Shown piece by piece: positions 11,651-23,585 of a DNA stretch of 64,000 nucleotides. The position numbers and the translations under genes are program-made. The notes beneath the pieces were generated by a model, which saw only the letters and a list, made by a program, of their open reading frames with translations, made no database searches and was not told the DNA's origin. Each line of letters begins with the position of its first letter. The stretch's first letter is position 1. Source of the stretch: Typhlomys cinereus (Eukaryota > Chordata > Mammalia > Rodentia > Platacanthomyidae); contig JALPQD010000116.1 of assembly GCA_023101885.1 (NCBI GenBank), positions 558,001-622,000 on the forward strand, given 5' to 3'.

Positions 11651-13230
11651 CAAAACCACTACATGTCAGAATGTATTATAACAACAAAAGAACCCACTTC
11701 TTGCTCTTCTCCATACCCTGTTCCCCATATCTTCTCCTGTCATGAAAAGAGAAGTTAGGTAGAGAACTGAGCTGCCATGCCTCCCCTTCACTCCCAGTCC
11801 TGATGTTTCAGACTCCTTAACCTAAAGCAACCTTCCCAAGTAAGATCCTTACCAGAGGTTGATCACATCCAAACAGTTTCTGGGATGTTTTTTGTTTGTT
11901 TGGTTTGTTGGTTTGTTATGAAACAGGGTCTCCTTACAAAGTCCAGAGGGCCTTGAAATGCTAATCCTCCTGCCATAAGTCTTCCTAGTGCTGGAATAAC
12001 AGATGTGTTGCCACCTACCTGAATCACTGGCTTTTATGGGCCTCAAATCTGGCTCTCTGAAAGTGCCTAAGGGCCCATCAGCATGCCACAGAACTCCACA
12101 ATGAACTCTGGGGCGGGGACACTGCCCACAGACCCCTGGCAAGCTGGCAGAGTGTGCAGATGTAGACATAAACACTCACACAGACAGTTGGCCCCCAAGG
12201 CCTCCCTTCTCCAATCTCAAGTTACAAGGTTAAAAGCATCCTATTCACAGCCAAGGATGGGGGAATAGAAAGGGGGCTAGTGAAGCAAGGAACCATCTGG
12301 TTCAGATCAAAACTGCTCACTCAGGACCCCTCCAAACTCCCAGAGCATCCCCTCTCTTCCTGATAGTTCCCAGGTTTCCTTCTTTCCCTTCCCACGCTTT
12401 CTACTTGGAAAACTATGGACTGGGACAGATAGGGGCTGTTCAGAATCTAATCTACCAAAAGAAAAATAATAAAACAAAACAAAAAACTGAATTATAAAGG
12501 CGAGTCTTTGCATCATCCTCTTTCCTCCTTGCCTTCGAGTCTTGAGCACCAGGACTAAACTCGAGATCTCCGCCTACAGACACTACGCCTTCCTCCACAA
12601 AGCACTCAGAGAACCTAGCAGACATCCCTCCTTCCGGAAGGGGCAACCTCCGCCAAAGTTAAGCAAAAGGCCTGATGAGGCTTAGGGGGTGGAGTTTCCA
12701 CAGTCCTCGAATGTTACCATCTCCATCACAGAGGATTATCTCAGCCCACCAAGCATGAGGAAAGGATGGCTAACCAGCTCCTGGATATTTGTCCCAAAGA
12801 CAAGGTGTGAGGATTAAGGGTTACTGGCCTGGATAGACTGCTTCCTAGCGGTCCCAGGGCTCCCCCTGAACCTTCTCAGTGTGCAGCTGGGAAGCAAAAG
12901 GTAAAATGGGAGACTGATTGGAGCAAGCAGCAGTGGACGGGTGACTCCTCTCTAGCCAGAGGACTATGATAGGAGGGGACAACAAAAAGTAGTACAGGAA
13001 CTGAAGGGAGAAACAGCTCAGTCAGAATTGCAGAAGGATCTGGGAAGTTTGGACTAGTCACTAGTCATGGGAACGGAGGGAAGAAGTGGATTTTACATTC
13101 CAAGGCACGCAAGGAGCACAGGGAGGGACGCAGAGCCGCGTCCACGGGACTGCCACGCTAATCAAGTTTCTGTTTTGCGCCATGCCTCAGTTTCTCCAAA
13201 GTAGGAAGGAGGTTAAGCTGTCAGATCTTA
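11650..13230. other. Mostly unique non-coding sequence
   Basis: Apart from a diverged B1-like patch around 11,900-12,030, I see no repeat, exon or RNA gene here. It borders the CpG island on its right. Confidence 0.5.
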
Positions 13231-13727
13231 TCTGAGAGAACTAGGCCACAAGCGTGGCCAGGGGGCAGTGCCAGGTGGGGGAAAGGCCGAGGGAAGAGGT
13301 GCGCATGGTGCGGACAGCTTCTGGCCAAGAGGACCGGGGTAGGGGTTTTCAGATGGAGCAGGGGCCGGAGCAGTCCGAGGCTGGGGCTGCCCACTAGGTG
13401 GTGGTCTGCATGGAAGCGGGGTGTGGGAGAGGGAGCTCAAGGGCTGAGGCTGGGGCTGGGAGCCGCCGGCAAGGAGTGGAACAGCAGTGCCTGGAAGGCT
13501 GGGAGCGGCTGGATGTGCAGCAGCAGAAGGCGGGGAGTCAGACCCAGGCCAAGGCACGAGGACCCCCCGCCCGCCCACACGCCGCTCCGAACCGCGGGGA
13601 AGTTGCCCGACTGGACCCGCTGGGTCTGGGCCTCGGGGCCGAGCCCGCTGCCCGCGCAGAGGATGTTCGAAGCAGCTTGGGGCCCGGGGCGCCCCGCATC
13701 CCGCCCGCCCCCATCCCGCCCGCGCAC

Positions 13728-14000
13728 CTCAGTCAGCGCTGGGCGCCGGGCGGGCCATGCTCGCTGCTCCTGCCGCCGCCTCCGCCCGTGCAGAGAGCCG
13801 CCGCCGCCGCCGCCGCCTCCCGCGTCCGGACCCGTTAGCTTCGCGGCTCTCCGGCCCGCCCGCCGCGGGCCAGTCCCGCCCTTGCCTGGCCCTGCCCTCC
13901 CGGAGCGCCGCGGCCGCCGCCTCAGCCCGGCCCCTCCCCCCACCCCAGCCCTGTACACGGGAAGGGTGGGGGAAGGGGGCGGGTGCCCCCTCCCCATTCA
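13728..14000 (-). other. ST3GAL2: Putative ST3GAL2 noncoding first exon
   Basis: On the minus strand the sequence GACTGAG ends at 13,728 and is followed by GTGCGC, a plausible 5' splice site inside the CpG island. The 5' end at 14,000 is nominal because the transcription start cannot be read. In mammals the ST3GAL2 start codon lies in a later exon, consistent with no recognisable protein here. Confidence 0.35.
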
Positions 14001-14042
14001 CATCCTCCGTGCCTCCCCCTCCCTCTTGTCCCCTGCTCGTCA

Positions 14043-14162
14043 GGCATGCTGGGACATGAAGTCCCGCCCGCGCAGAGCCGTCCGCGGCGCTCTGCGCTCG
14101 GGACCACCACTCCCAGAAAGCAATGCGCTCCCACCCTTGGGACTATGGTCTTTGTAGTTCAA
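14043..14162. promoter_or_regulatory. ZNF143/THAP11-like motif cluster
   Basis: Three degenerate copies of the ACTACAAYTCCCAGNATGC class: 14,043-14,063 (reverse, GCATGCTGGGACATGAAGT), 14,106-14,127 (forward, ACCACTCCCAGAAAGCAATG then CG) and a half-site at 14,150-14,160 (CTTTGTAGTTC). Motif recognition is by eye. Confidence 0.5.
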
Positions 14163-15369
14163 CCGGTATTCAGGGGGGCTACGGCGCAGCATTAGGGAGA
14201 AGCACCCGGTTCCCCAAAGGGCGGTCTCCGGGTGGCAGAAGCACACAAGCCACGCGGTTTGTGCGGCCCCGAACCCGTGCTGAATACCTAGATTGTCAGA
14301 GGGTGCGAAGTAGCTAAGGATGCCTCACGGACGCGAGTCCGAGGAGATGCGGCCGAGCCCGCGGAAGAGGACTGTTCCTCTCCGGTCTTGCAAAGAACCG
14401 CCACCTGAGCCAGCTGGGTTCATGCCCTGTCTCTGCAAGCTGCAGCTGCGATGAAGCCGCTGCGTCCGGTCGGGAGGACAGAGGGGCTCTAGCAGCGGGA
14501 TTTTTCTTCACCAAACTGTTCTTCACCTGTGAACAGTGCTTGTGGTTTTTCCTACACTTCTCATCCACCGGGGCATCTCTTCAGTTCAATCTTTTCTCTC
14601 TTTTTAGATGCCCTTGGCTTCCTGTTCATTAGGTCAACAAACGCACATTTTAAATAGTTTAGCATATCTTTTCTTAGCAAATCAACTTTTAAATCTAGCT
14701 GTAGGAAGCTCCAGATTCGTGATGCATTCACCTTCCAAACTTTTCTGACAGGCCAGTGGATCTCAAACTTACTATGTACTCCTAGAGAGCCTGGTCAAAT
14801 ATAGACTTCTGTCCCCCAAGTCAGCAGTTTCTGGTTGGTTAGCTCTGAGCCCTCAGAATATGTCTTCTTTATCTCTCTCTTTTCTTCTCCTTTCTCTTCC
14901 TAAGGCGCCCAGGCTGGCCTTGTACTCAGCCTTGTACTTCTTTTCTGCCTTAGTCCCTCAAGTACTGGGTTTCTATGCTTGCACTGCCATCCTATCTGAC
15001 TCAGAATTTCTAAGACATGGGCACCATGCAGCCACTAGCCTTGAACTTACTATGTAGTTGCGGATGATTTTGAAATTCTCATTCTCTTACCTCCTCCACT
15101 TCTTGACTACTGAAATTGCAGGCATGTACCATCGTGCCCAGTTTATGTGGTCCAGAATATCAAAGCCAGAGCTCTGTTCATGTTGAGCAAGCACTCTACC
15201 AAATGAACTACATCACTAGTCTCCAAAATATGTATTCCTAACAAATTCCCAAGAGGGCCTGATGCTGCTGGTCCCAAGAACCACTTTGAGAATCACTGCT
15301 GTTGGTGTTTGTGGGCTACACTGCTGATATTATCCTTTAAGTATAGATCAATACGAGATAGTATCTAAG

Positions 15370-15500
15370 TCAGGCATGGTGGCACAGGCCTGTAGAACCA
15401 GTATTTGAGAGACCGAGGCAAGAGAATTGCTGTGATTTCCAAAGCAGCATGGACTACACGTTGGAACCTTGTCTCAAAACAAGCAAACAGACAGACATGG
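15370..15500 (+). repeat. B1-like SINE
   Basis: 'caggcatggtggcacaggcc', 'tgtagaaccagtatttgaga' and 'ccttgtctcaaaac', a full-length but diverged B1. Confidence 0.8.
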
Positions 15501-15564
15501 TAGCATCTGAACAGCCAGCTCATAAAGCAGGAAAGCACATCTAAATCCATTTTAGCACAGGAAT

Positions 15565-15829
15565 GAGTGCGTGTGTATGGTGTGTGTATGTATGTGTGTG
15601 TGTGTGTGTGTGTATGTATGCCTGTAGAGGCTCAAAGGTGACTTCGGGAGCCATTCTGCTTCATTCTGGGATTTTCCAGGTTCCACCTTCCACCTTCCAG
15701 AGCCAGAAGTACAGGCTGCTGCCATTACCATCTGGCATTTTTATGTAGGATCTGGGATGTGAACTCAGGTCCTTCTGCTTGCAAAGCAGAAGCTTAGAGT
15801 CTTAACTCCTGAGCCATCTCTCCAGCCCC
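15565..15829 (-). mobile_element. B2-like SINE (reverse)
   Basis: Reads (TG)n first and ends with 'aactcctgagccatctctcc' then 'agcccc', the reverse complement of the SINE head; 'ggatctgggatgtgaactca' is the reversed B-box region. Confidence 0.85.
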
Positions 15830-16194
15830 AAATCTTGTTACTCTTTTGAGATAAGAGCCTGTCATGTAACTCAGGAATTGTTATCTTTATTGAAAGTTGT
15901 AGTGGCTTTCTCCTGAAAGCTCAGAACCCAGAAAACTGACACCAGAGTATTGATCAAGAGTTTGAGAAGAACTTAAGCTACCAAGTGAGCTTAGGTCCAA
16001 CTTCTGCTACATTTAGGAAGACTCTGTCTCATAAAACAAACAAACAAACAAACAAACAAACAAACAAAACAGAAAATATTGCACCCAGTAAAGACAGATA
16101 ACTTCATGAACCATCTGACTGAAAGGGGTGCCAGATCTTAGTCCTTGACAATCCCCCTAAACCCTGGAAGTTTCTTCTTGCAAAAGAGGCAGTC

Positions 16195-16525
<331 letters not shown>

Positions 16526-17087
16526 AAGATGGGGTGGGAGGGCAGGTGAGGAGTATGCTTAGTTCTACCTATCACGCTCCAGATGCAAGCCAGAGGTTGT
16601 AATAATCAGGTCCTTAAGACAGAATTAGCTCAGGAGAATCTGCCATTCTGGATGTAGGAATGACAGGTGGAAGGCAGACTCCAGGTTTATCAGGTATCTG
16701 AGGAATTTATTCCAATGCTGATACACCTTTTTTCCTATCTCCTGTCCTACTGTTCTTGGAACTGCAAGCTCCTGAAGGAGAAGTAAATAAGTTAGCACTA
16801 CCCCCAGCCTCTCCCAGCTGTAAGGTATCATAATGCCCCTTTGTCCAAACTCAATTACTGTTTACTGAACTCTCTTCTTGACCAGATTTTAACCTGGACC
16901 TATAAAAATATGACATTTCATTATTTTTTGACACTTTCTTTCATTGTCTTTTTTTTTTTAAACTAAAGCTTACATAGCCCAGAATTAGTCTAGAATTCCT
17001 GATGTGACCAAAGGTAACTTTGAATTCTTGCCTCCACCTTAAAAATGACACATTCTCAGAACTAGGCCAGCTTAGTCTCTCCCCATC

Positions 17088-17590
17088 TTGAAGCTCAGGG
17101 AAATTTGCGGAAGAGGGGGCGGTAAGAGTGTAAGAGCAAAAGGATGGGAGGAGCAATGATATGTAAGATACTCTATACTAGTTAGGGCTGAAGCAGTCAT
17201 AATTGGACTTTGCATGCCCTGCGCATTGTCCAACACACTGTTGACCTCACAAAGTCTAGCATCTGCTAAAGGCACCAAGATCCTTGAAGGCAAAGGATTG
17301 GCAACCACAGCAGTGTTCCTATACCTAAGGGGAACACGGGAAAGGGTTCAGGGAAAGGCCACGGGTCCTTGTACGTCATCGGAGAGGAGGGCCCAGAGGA
17401 AAATCAGACATGCACAAGAAAGGACTCTCTGGGAATTGGGGTGGGAGGCACTGGGGGATGGGGAGGGAGAAGGGTGGGGAGGGGGAGCAGGGGGTACGGG
17501 GGGAGGAGGAGGGAGGGAGGGAACTGGTGTACCTAATAAGTTTGTATGAGCTGAAATAAAAAAAAGAAAAAAAAACAAAAAAAAACAAAA
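17088..17590 (+). mobile_element. LINE-1 3' UTR, 5'-truncated
   Basis: Starts near 'gctcagggaaatttgcggaa', runs through about 340 bases of conserved non-coding sequence, then a G-rich polypurine tract (17,430-17,525), 'taataagtttgtatgagctg' and an A-rich tail. The layout matches rodent L1 3' ends. A second copy lies inverted at 60.8-61.2 kb, which shows it is a dispersed repeat and not a gene. Confidence 0.65.
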
Positions 17591-17669
17591 CAAAATGACA
17601 CATTCTCAATACAAAGAGTTTTGTCCCCTCTCTTTCTTGGACATCAAAAGCTTTAAACATAACTTGCTA

Positions 17670-17770
17670 TGAAGACGGTACAAGCCCATAATCCTAGCAC
17701 TTGGGAAGCAGAAACAGAAAACCAGCCTGGACTGTGTAGACAGACTTTATCCCCCCCAAAACACCTAACA
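17670..17770 (+). repeat. Short B1-like SINE
   Basis: 'cccataatcctagcacttgg' and 'aaaccagcctggactgtgta' are characteristic; the tail is short. Confidence 0.7.
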
Positions 17771-18799
17771 GTTCTTAAAAAGCCTTGAGCCGGTGAGATA
17801 GGTCAGCTGGCAAAGATATTTACCAAGGAAGCCTGATGACCTGAGTTCCACCTCCTGGACCCAGTATAAAGGTGAAAGGAAAGAACTGGCTGGCCCAATT
17901 TGTCCTCTGACCTCCCCGTGTTTGCACCACTACACACATACACAATAATAATAAGCTAATTACTTAAAAAAAAAAACTCCTAACATCCTAAGTCTTTAAC
18001 TAGACCTTAGTCCCCCTTAAAGATCCTGCCTGAGAAAGCTTAAGGTTGCTGAAAGAAAGTAGCCATTCCACTACAAGCCCTTACTATCTTCCCCTTTCCT
18101 TAAAACATTTACCAAAAGGGGTAATAATGTGACTTCTTTGAAATGTATTAACATGTGATTTTTAAACCTCCTACAACTGTGGAAAATCTCAAGAACTTGA
18201 AATTCATTCCTTTAAAATGTAATCAACAGGAAGGATAGGTACGCAGTCTTCCAGTCTCTGTGGGAGGTTAGAATTTTAACTTCATTAGTTGCTAGCTAAG
18301 AGACACAGGGAGCCCCGATCTGACACCTACGCCTTCCTTTTGAAGCACCTCTACAAATTCAAGTTCAGTGCTTGCTAGATTCTTTCTGCATCAGTGTCAT
18401 TGACCAAAATCCATCCTTACCACTTTAGCCTTTGGCCTTATCTTCGACAACGTGGATAGCTATCAACTTTGAGTCGTAAAGAGTCTAGTCTTCAGCTCCC
18501 TCATTAACCCACTCAATTCACTCAGGGGCAAAGGGTACATTATCCCTAGGTCCTTAGGCAAGCAGCCAAGTAACTAACAGAGGTATTGGACCCTGACTAA
18601 AGTTGGCTCAGGATTGGTTTCTGGTTTGTTTAGATTTGCGTCTTCTTTGCAGAAGCCAAGTAATCCCTATGCATCCCTATGCTCTGCCCATAAAACCTAT
18701 GGCCTTGCTCTTCATGAAGGATTTTCCCTCTGCATTGGAGTCATGTGCATTGGCAACAGCTCTCACAGTCAAAAGTTTATGGTTCTTTTGCACTTACGT

Positions 18800-18910
18800 C
18801 CATCTCTTGAGAGAGGGTTTCGTGTACCTCGGGCTGGCCTTAAACACACTCTGTAGCTGAAGATGACCTCGAAATTCTGATTCTCCTGCCTCCACCTCCA
18901 AATCTGGAGG
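18800..18910 (-). repeat. B1-like SINE (reverse)
   Basis: 'gagagggtttcgtgtacctc', 'gggctggccttaaacaca' and 'ctcctgcctccacctccaaa' read as reversed B1. Confidence 0.65.
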
Positions 18911-19359
18911 CAGAAGAATTGCTGAAGTTTCAGGCAAAGGAAAGGAGACAAAGGAAAGGTGAAGGGAGGGGAAAGAAAAAAAAAAAAAGCAATAGTTAGG
19001 TAAGGAAGGAGGTAGTAAAGTGGAAGAATGTTTGCCTACTATGTGCAAAACCCTGGGTTTGGTTCCCAATGCAGCAAGAAACAAGCAGAAAAGATTACAC
19101 GAAATGGGGGAAAAAACCCTCCTAATTTGGATAGGAGGACAACTGTAGAAAAAGGTCACCCTAAATCTGACAACTACCAAGTTATAACAAATACAGATAT
19201 TACCCTGGGTGTAGTGACACCTACCAGTGATCCCAGCTCTTGGGAGGCAAAACAATTTTAAAATCACTGAAAATGTGAATCTGTCTTGGTCTAACAAGCT
19301 CCAGGCCAACTAGCAGTATGTAACAAAACTCTGCCTCCCCCCCGCCCACCAAGGGAAAA

Positions 19360-19560
19360 AAAACCTGGATGGATATAGCAGCGGCCTGCAATTCCATCCC
19401 TGGAAGGCAGAACCTGGGAAACCCCAGAGCAAAGCAATGGGGTAAAAGTGCAATCCAGGATGATTCCTGATGTCACCTTGGATCTCTGCAGTCACAAACA
19501 TTTAAGTGCCTCTTTTACACGTGTACACATACACACAAACGAACACACGAACATAAACAC
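19360..19560 (+). repeat. B2-like SINE, truncated at its head
   Basis: The body 'ctggatggatatagcagcgg', 'aggatgattcctgatgtcac' and a CA-rich tail are present; the A and B boxes are absent. Confidence 0.65.
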
Positions 19561-19561
19561 A

Positions 19562-19654
19562 AAACAGAAAAGGAAAGGAAAGAAAAGGAAAAGAAAGGAA
19601 AGGAAAGAAGAGAAGAGAAGACGAAAAGAAAAGAAAAGAAAAGAAAAAGAAAAG

Positions 19655-19685
<31 letters not shown>

Positions 19686-19700
19686 GAAAAGAAAAGAAAG
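19562..19700. repeat. (AAAAG)n-type homopurine tract
   Basis: About 138 bases of A and G with a single pyrimidine, mostly AAAAG and GGAAA units. The lysine-rich and phenylalanine-rich frames through it are spurious. Confidence 0.95.
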
Positions 19701-20074
19701 CCAGTCTTGGTGGTGCACATCTATATTGGCTTAGGACTTGGTAGGTGATAGCAAAAGATTCAAGGCCAGTCTCAGCTCCATATCAAATCTGAGGTCAACC
19801 TCAGTCATATACCAGACTCTGCCTCAAGAAACAAACAAAAAACCCAAAATTATATCAAAGTCAAAGAGTTAAGTTAAATCCTGAAAGTACAATTAATAAA
19901 ATTCATTGAGAAATTCTATAGTGGGACAAAGGACCTAATCTTTTCAATGACTAGATTGCAAAAAAAAAAAAAAGTAGAGAGCCACCAATATATGGCTCAG
20001 TTGGTAGAATGTCCACCTAGCAGGATGAAGCCTTGAGTTTGATCCCTAAGCATAGTGTCAACTGAGTATGGTGG

Positions 20075-20500
20075 TGTCATAATTAAGTACAGACGTCAAC
20101 TTGATGGTTGAGGGGTCAAGCTCTGGACACATTTGTAGATAATTGGTAGTTGAGTTAAGCCCAGAGCAAACCTGAAGCGCATTGTCTAGTTGATGGAGCA
20201 GACCCAGCTCATGGTGGGTGGGACTAGGCCCTAGACAGGTGAATAAAATATCAAGAGCTGGTTGAGGAAGTTGGCATCCTTCTGTATACTTGGCCAGACA
20301 TGCTGATTTGGCAAGTAAAGATCGTCCCTCCCTCAGCCATCATGTGAAGATGGTATGGCCAGTTCCCTCGGCCCTGGTGTTGATATGAACTCTCCTATCA
20401 AGCTGGACTAAAAACTGCAACTGGACTATCATAAGCAAATAAAACCCTAGTTCCCATAAGCCTTTTGATAGTGATTTTATCGGCAACCATGCAGGCTGAC
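20075..20500 (+). mobile_element. Rodent interspersed repeat, possibly URR1-like
   Basis: Shares 'acgtcaacttgatggttga', 'ctcatggtgggtgggactag', 'tacttggccagacatgctga' and 'ggccctggtgttgatatgaa' with the copy at 53.6-53.9 kb. Both copies end in an AATAAAACCC-like segment. Family assignment is tentative. Confidence 0.45.
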
Positions 20501-20900
20501 GGCAACATCCCAGCATTCAGGATGTGAAAGGCAAGAGATTCAGAAATTCAAGGTTATCCTCTGCTATATAGCCAGAGTCTGAGGACAGCTTAGGCTACAT
20601 AAGATCCTATTTAAAAAAAAAATGAAAAAAAAATTGTCAATCAGATTACTTCCTCATACCTACCTGGAAATCCATCAATAGCCACAACAACAACAACAAC
20701 AAATTCAATAGAAAAATGGAAAAAACATTTTGTGATTTACATCAGGGATGGGGTGGTTAATGCAAGAAACTTCTGTACATCAGGAAGAAAATGACTTGGA
20801 AACCAATAGGAAATATACAAAGGATGTGACTGTTCACAAAACATAAAATATAATGACGCTGACATGAAAAGATAGACTCACTTTATTTTCTTTTATCTCT

Positions 20901-20902
<2 letters not shown>

Positions 20903-20945
<43 letters not shown>

Positions 20946-20962
20946 CGCGTGTGTGCATGTAT
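20903..20962. repeat. (TG)n(CG)n alternating tract
   Basis: TG repeats followed by GCGCGCGCG and more TG: alternating purine-pyrimidine sequence of about 55 bases. Confidence 0.95.
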
Positions 20963-21785
20963 GTGTACACTTGGGCAATAGTCCAAACTGACCTTGAACT
21001 TGTATGAACTAGAACTTCTGATCCTTCTGATTTCACCTATTAAGTGCTGGGATTCACACCTGGTTTTTCCTTTTTCTTAACTACAATAGCCATTTTTCAG
21101 TCTATTGTTGTCCAATAATTACCACCATCCATCTCTGCAGTTTTTCTCATCTTGCAAAACTAGAACATAAACACTAATTCCCACTCTGCCTTCGCCATAG
21201 CTCCTGACAACTACCAGGCTACCTTCTTTTCCCCCATCTCTAGTACTGAGGAGCGAGCCGAGAGCCTGCTCTCCACAGTTGCTGTATTGCTCAACTCTAT
21301 CCCAAACACTCAACTCTCTGTTTCTGTGGCTCTGACTACTTTCTCGACACAAACAAATAAGATACTTCATCAGAAAAGAATGAATGTATGAACTTTCGCT
21401 TCAGTGGAATCATACAGTATTTGTTCTTTCTGTGACTGGCTTATTTTACTTACTATGATGTCCTGAAGGTTTATCCATGCTGCAGCATATGTCAGAACTT
21501 CCTTCCTTTACCAGGCTGAATAATACCCTATTGTAGGCATATTCCTCATTTTATTTATCTATTCATCACTCAGTGAAGGGTTGCTTCCATCTCTTAGTCA
21601 TTGTGTACAATACTGCCATGAAGATGGCATACAAACATCTCTTTGAGGCTCTGCTCTTTTTTTTTTATTTACTTAGTGTATCTGAGTGTACATGTGTGTG
21701 AGCAGAGATCGACATTTAACATCAGACTCAATTGTTTTCTGCTTCTATTTTTACTTTTTATTTTTAAAAATATTTTGTTTGTTTA

Positions 21786-21960
21786 GGATTGGAGAGATGG
21801 CTCAGGGGTTAAGACGCTGCCTCTCAAGCAGAAGGTTCTGAGTTCAGATCCCAGGTCCCGTGTGAAAAAAAAAAAAAAAGCCAGGCAGAAAACTGTGTAT
21901 CTCCACAGGGTCACACACACACACACAACACACACATATATAAAAGAAATGTAATTAAGA
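21786..21960 (+). mobile_element. Shortened B2-like SINE
   Basis: Clear head 'ggattggagagatggctcag' and B box 'gagttcagatccc', but the body is deleted between 'aaagccaggcagaaa' and the CA tail. Confidence 0.8.
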
Positions 21961-21984
21961 AAAAGGACTTGTTTTTCTTGTTTT

Positions 21985-22002
21985 TTATTTTTATTTTATT
22001 TT

Positions 22003-22034
<32 letters not shown>

Positions 22035-22254
22035 CTGTGTGTTCCTGTGGAGGACCAAGAGTGACTTCAGGAATTATCCTGGATTGTTTCTATCTTCTTG
22101 CTTTACTCTGGAATTTCTCAGGCTCTGCTCATCAGGACAGGAAGTTCAGGCTGCTGCCATTTCTACTGGCATTTTTATGTTGGACCTGGAATCCAAACTT
22201 AGCACCTTTGGCTTACAAAGCAGAATCTTAACTCCTGAGCCATCTTTCCAGCCG
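21985..22254 (-). mobile_element. B2-like SINE (reverse)
   Basis: A GA tract, then the reversed body, ending with 'ttaactcctgagccatcttt' and 'ccagcc'. It faces the adjacent copy at 21.8 kb. Confidence 0.85.
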
Positions 22255-22284
22255 GAAAAGGGGTTTGTTACAAAATTCTGTCTT

Positions 22285-22580
22285 AGGGACTGGAGAAATG
22301 ACTCAGGGTTTGCCTCATAAGCAAAAAGTCCTCGGTTCAGATCCCAAATCTCATTTAAAAAAATATCCAGTGGAAATGGCAGTAACTTGTTCTTCTAGCC
22401 CTAATGGGCAGAGCCAGGGATACTCCAGAACAAAACAATAAGGAAGTAGAGGCTATCCAGGATGATTCCTGAAGTTATCCTTTGGTCTCCACAGGCACAG
22501 GTAGTGCACTCTTCTACCCCCCCACACACACATACACCCACCTACACACGTATACATAAGCAAAAAAAAAAAAAAAAAAA
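22285..22580 (+). mobile_element. B2-like SINE
   Basis: Head 'gggactggagaaatgactca', B box 'cggttcagatccc', body 'aggatgattcctgaagttat', then a CA-rich tail and 18 A. Confidence 0.85.
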
Positions 22581-22710
22581 TCTGCCTTGAAGATAGTCCT
22601 GCAGTTTCAGATTCATCCTATCTCAAGAAATAATTAGGGAGTTTTAGAGCAGCCACGCTGGGAAGGTCTCTGAAGGTCTTTAAAAGGCATCCCCAGGATT
22701 TGGATTACTG

Positions 22711-23218
22711 TGAGGGAACACACTCTTTGCCAACTTCCCCCTCAAGAAAGGATATGGAGATTAGTTCTCCTTTACAGATAAGCCCTACCAGAAGGTGGGC
22801 ACAAGATCAACCGGGTTGGGCTCCAATATGAACAGACCAATGAGAAGTGGAGGACAAAAAGCTCCAATCCTGTTTGCAGAAACTGGAGCTGACCAATGAG
22901 GAAAAGCCACTTTTCCAGGGCTTGACTAAGGGTACAAATATTCTGGACCCTGGCAGCTATCTTTGGCACCCTTGCCTCTCATAGGATTCCACATCTGGAG
23001 TCTGTGAATTCCTACCTGACTTTTCTCTCACCCCTCATGGATTCTATGCCTAGAGTCCATAAGTTCTCCAGGGCTCTCTTGTCCCTCAGGGATTCACACT
23101 GTGTGTCCCATTCTTCTCTCCTAGTAACTCTGCCTTAATCTTCTATGTGTGTTCTGGTTTCAATCTGACTCCTGAACACAAGAACCTGGACACATACAGA
23201 CCCCAGAGTGACCTCACA
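22711..23218 (+). mobile_element. Possible solo retroviral-type LTR
   Basis: The segment begins TGAGGGAAC and can be closed at CCTCACA, giving TG...CA ends. Inside are two GACCAATGAG motifs (CCAAT-like), a weak TATA-like 'ggtacaaatattc' and imperfect tandem repeats of about 65 bases around 22,985-23,055 and following. No viral reading frame is associated and no target duplication was found, so the exact borders are uncertain. Confidence 0.4.
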
Positions 23219-23399
23219 ACAATAAGACACACAGGTCATATCCCAAACAAACTGCCAAGATTTAGAAGAATAGGTTTAGGATGCAACTGTATGCTGTAAT
23301 TCATATGTGATAAACACAATCTCCTCAAATCCTGGCCTGTATGATAATATCTCACCTCAATGATTGTGCCAATTGTGGATTGCAGAAAATCAAGAACTG

Positions 23400-23585
23400 C
23401 TACCCTTTTTCCTTTATTGCTTTTGTTTGCCTCTGCTCCTTGTCCATAGGAAGCCTATGATCCCATTAGTTGGGTCTGGTGATCTTCCTAACACAAGTCG
23501 GGCCATGGGACCAGCCAAATAAAGCTTGCTTGAAGAAATTCTAAGTGGTATCTTGTCTGACCTCGCTTGGGTGAATTACAACAAT
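23400..23585 (+). mobile_element. Possible LTR fragment
   Basis: Contains 'ccaaataaagcttgcttgaa', which resembles a retroviral R-region poly(A) signal, followed by a segment like U5. Could instead be a chance poly(A)-like site in unique sequence. Confidence 0.3.

Larger units (their letters stand above)
1..13727 (-). other. ST3GAL2: Probable ST3GAL2 intron 1 (no coding exon seen)
   Basis: No open frame in this stretch resembles a known protein. The conserved mammalian order ST3GAL2 (leftward), FCSK (rightward), COG4 (leftward), together with the CpG island at its right edge, suggests it is the first intron of ST3GAL2, whose start codon would lie further left. It contains microsatellites, SINEs, a LINE-1 3' tail and unique sequence. 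This is inference from synteny; no ST3GAL2 protein sequence is visible here. Confidence 0.45.
13240..14480 (-). promoter_or_regulatory. ST3GAL2: CpG island, probable ST3GAL2 promoter
   Basis: G+C and CpG content rise sharply, with GCC triplet runs (13,797-13,820), CCGCCC Sp1-type boxes and no TATA box, as in housekeeping promoters. Leftward transcription is inferred from gene order and from a good minus-strand splice donor at 13,727. Several ZNF143/THAP11-type motifs lie at 14,043-14,162. Overlapping long frames in both strands are a by-product of high GC and show no known domain. Confidence 0.6.

Noticed and set aside
13398..14157. Several long overlapping frames on both strands (up to 244 residues)
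   Set aside because: They lie in a CpG island where GC bias suppresses stop codons, consist of proline, arginine, glycine and alanine runs, and show no known domain; a promoter and noncoding exon explain the region.
16021..16075. Regularly spaced AAAC repeats that might suggest a short direct-repeat array
   Set aside because: It is a simple (CAAA)n microsatellite; there are no spacers and CRISPR arrays do not occur in this type of genome.
17214..17660. Possible gene with a 111-residue frame
   Set aside because: The sequence recurs inverted at 60.8-61.2 kb and has a polypurine tract and A tail, so it is a LINE-1 3' end.
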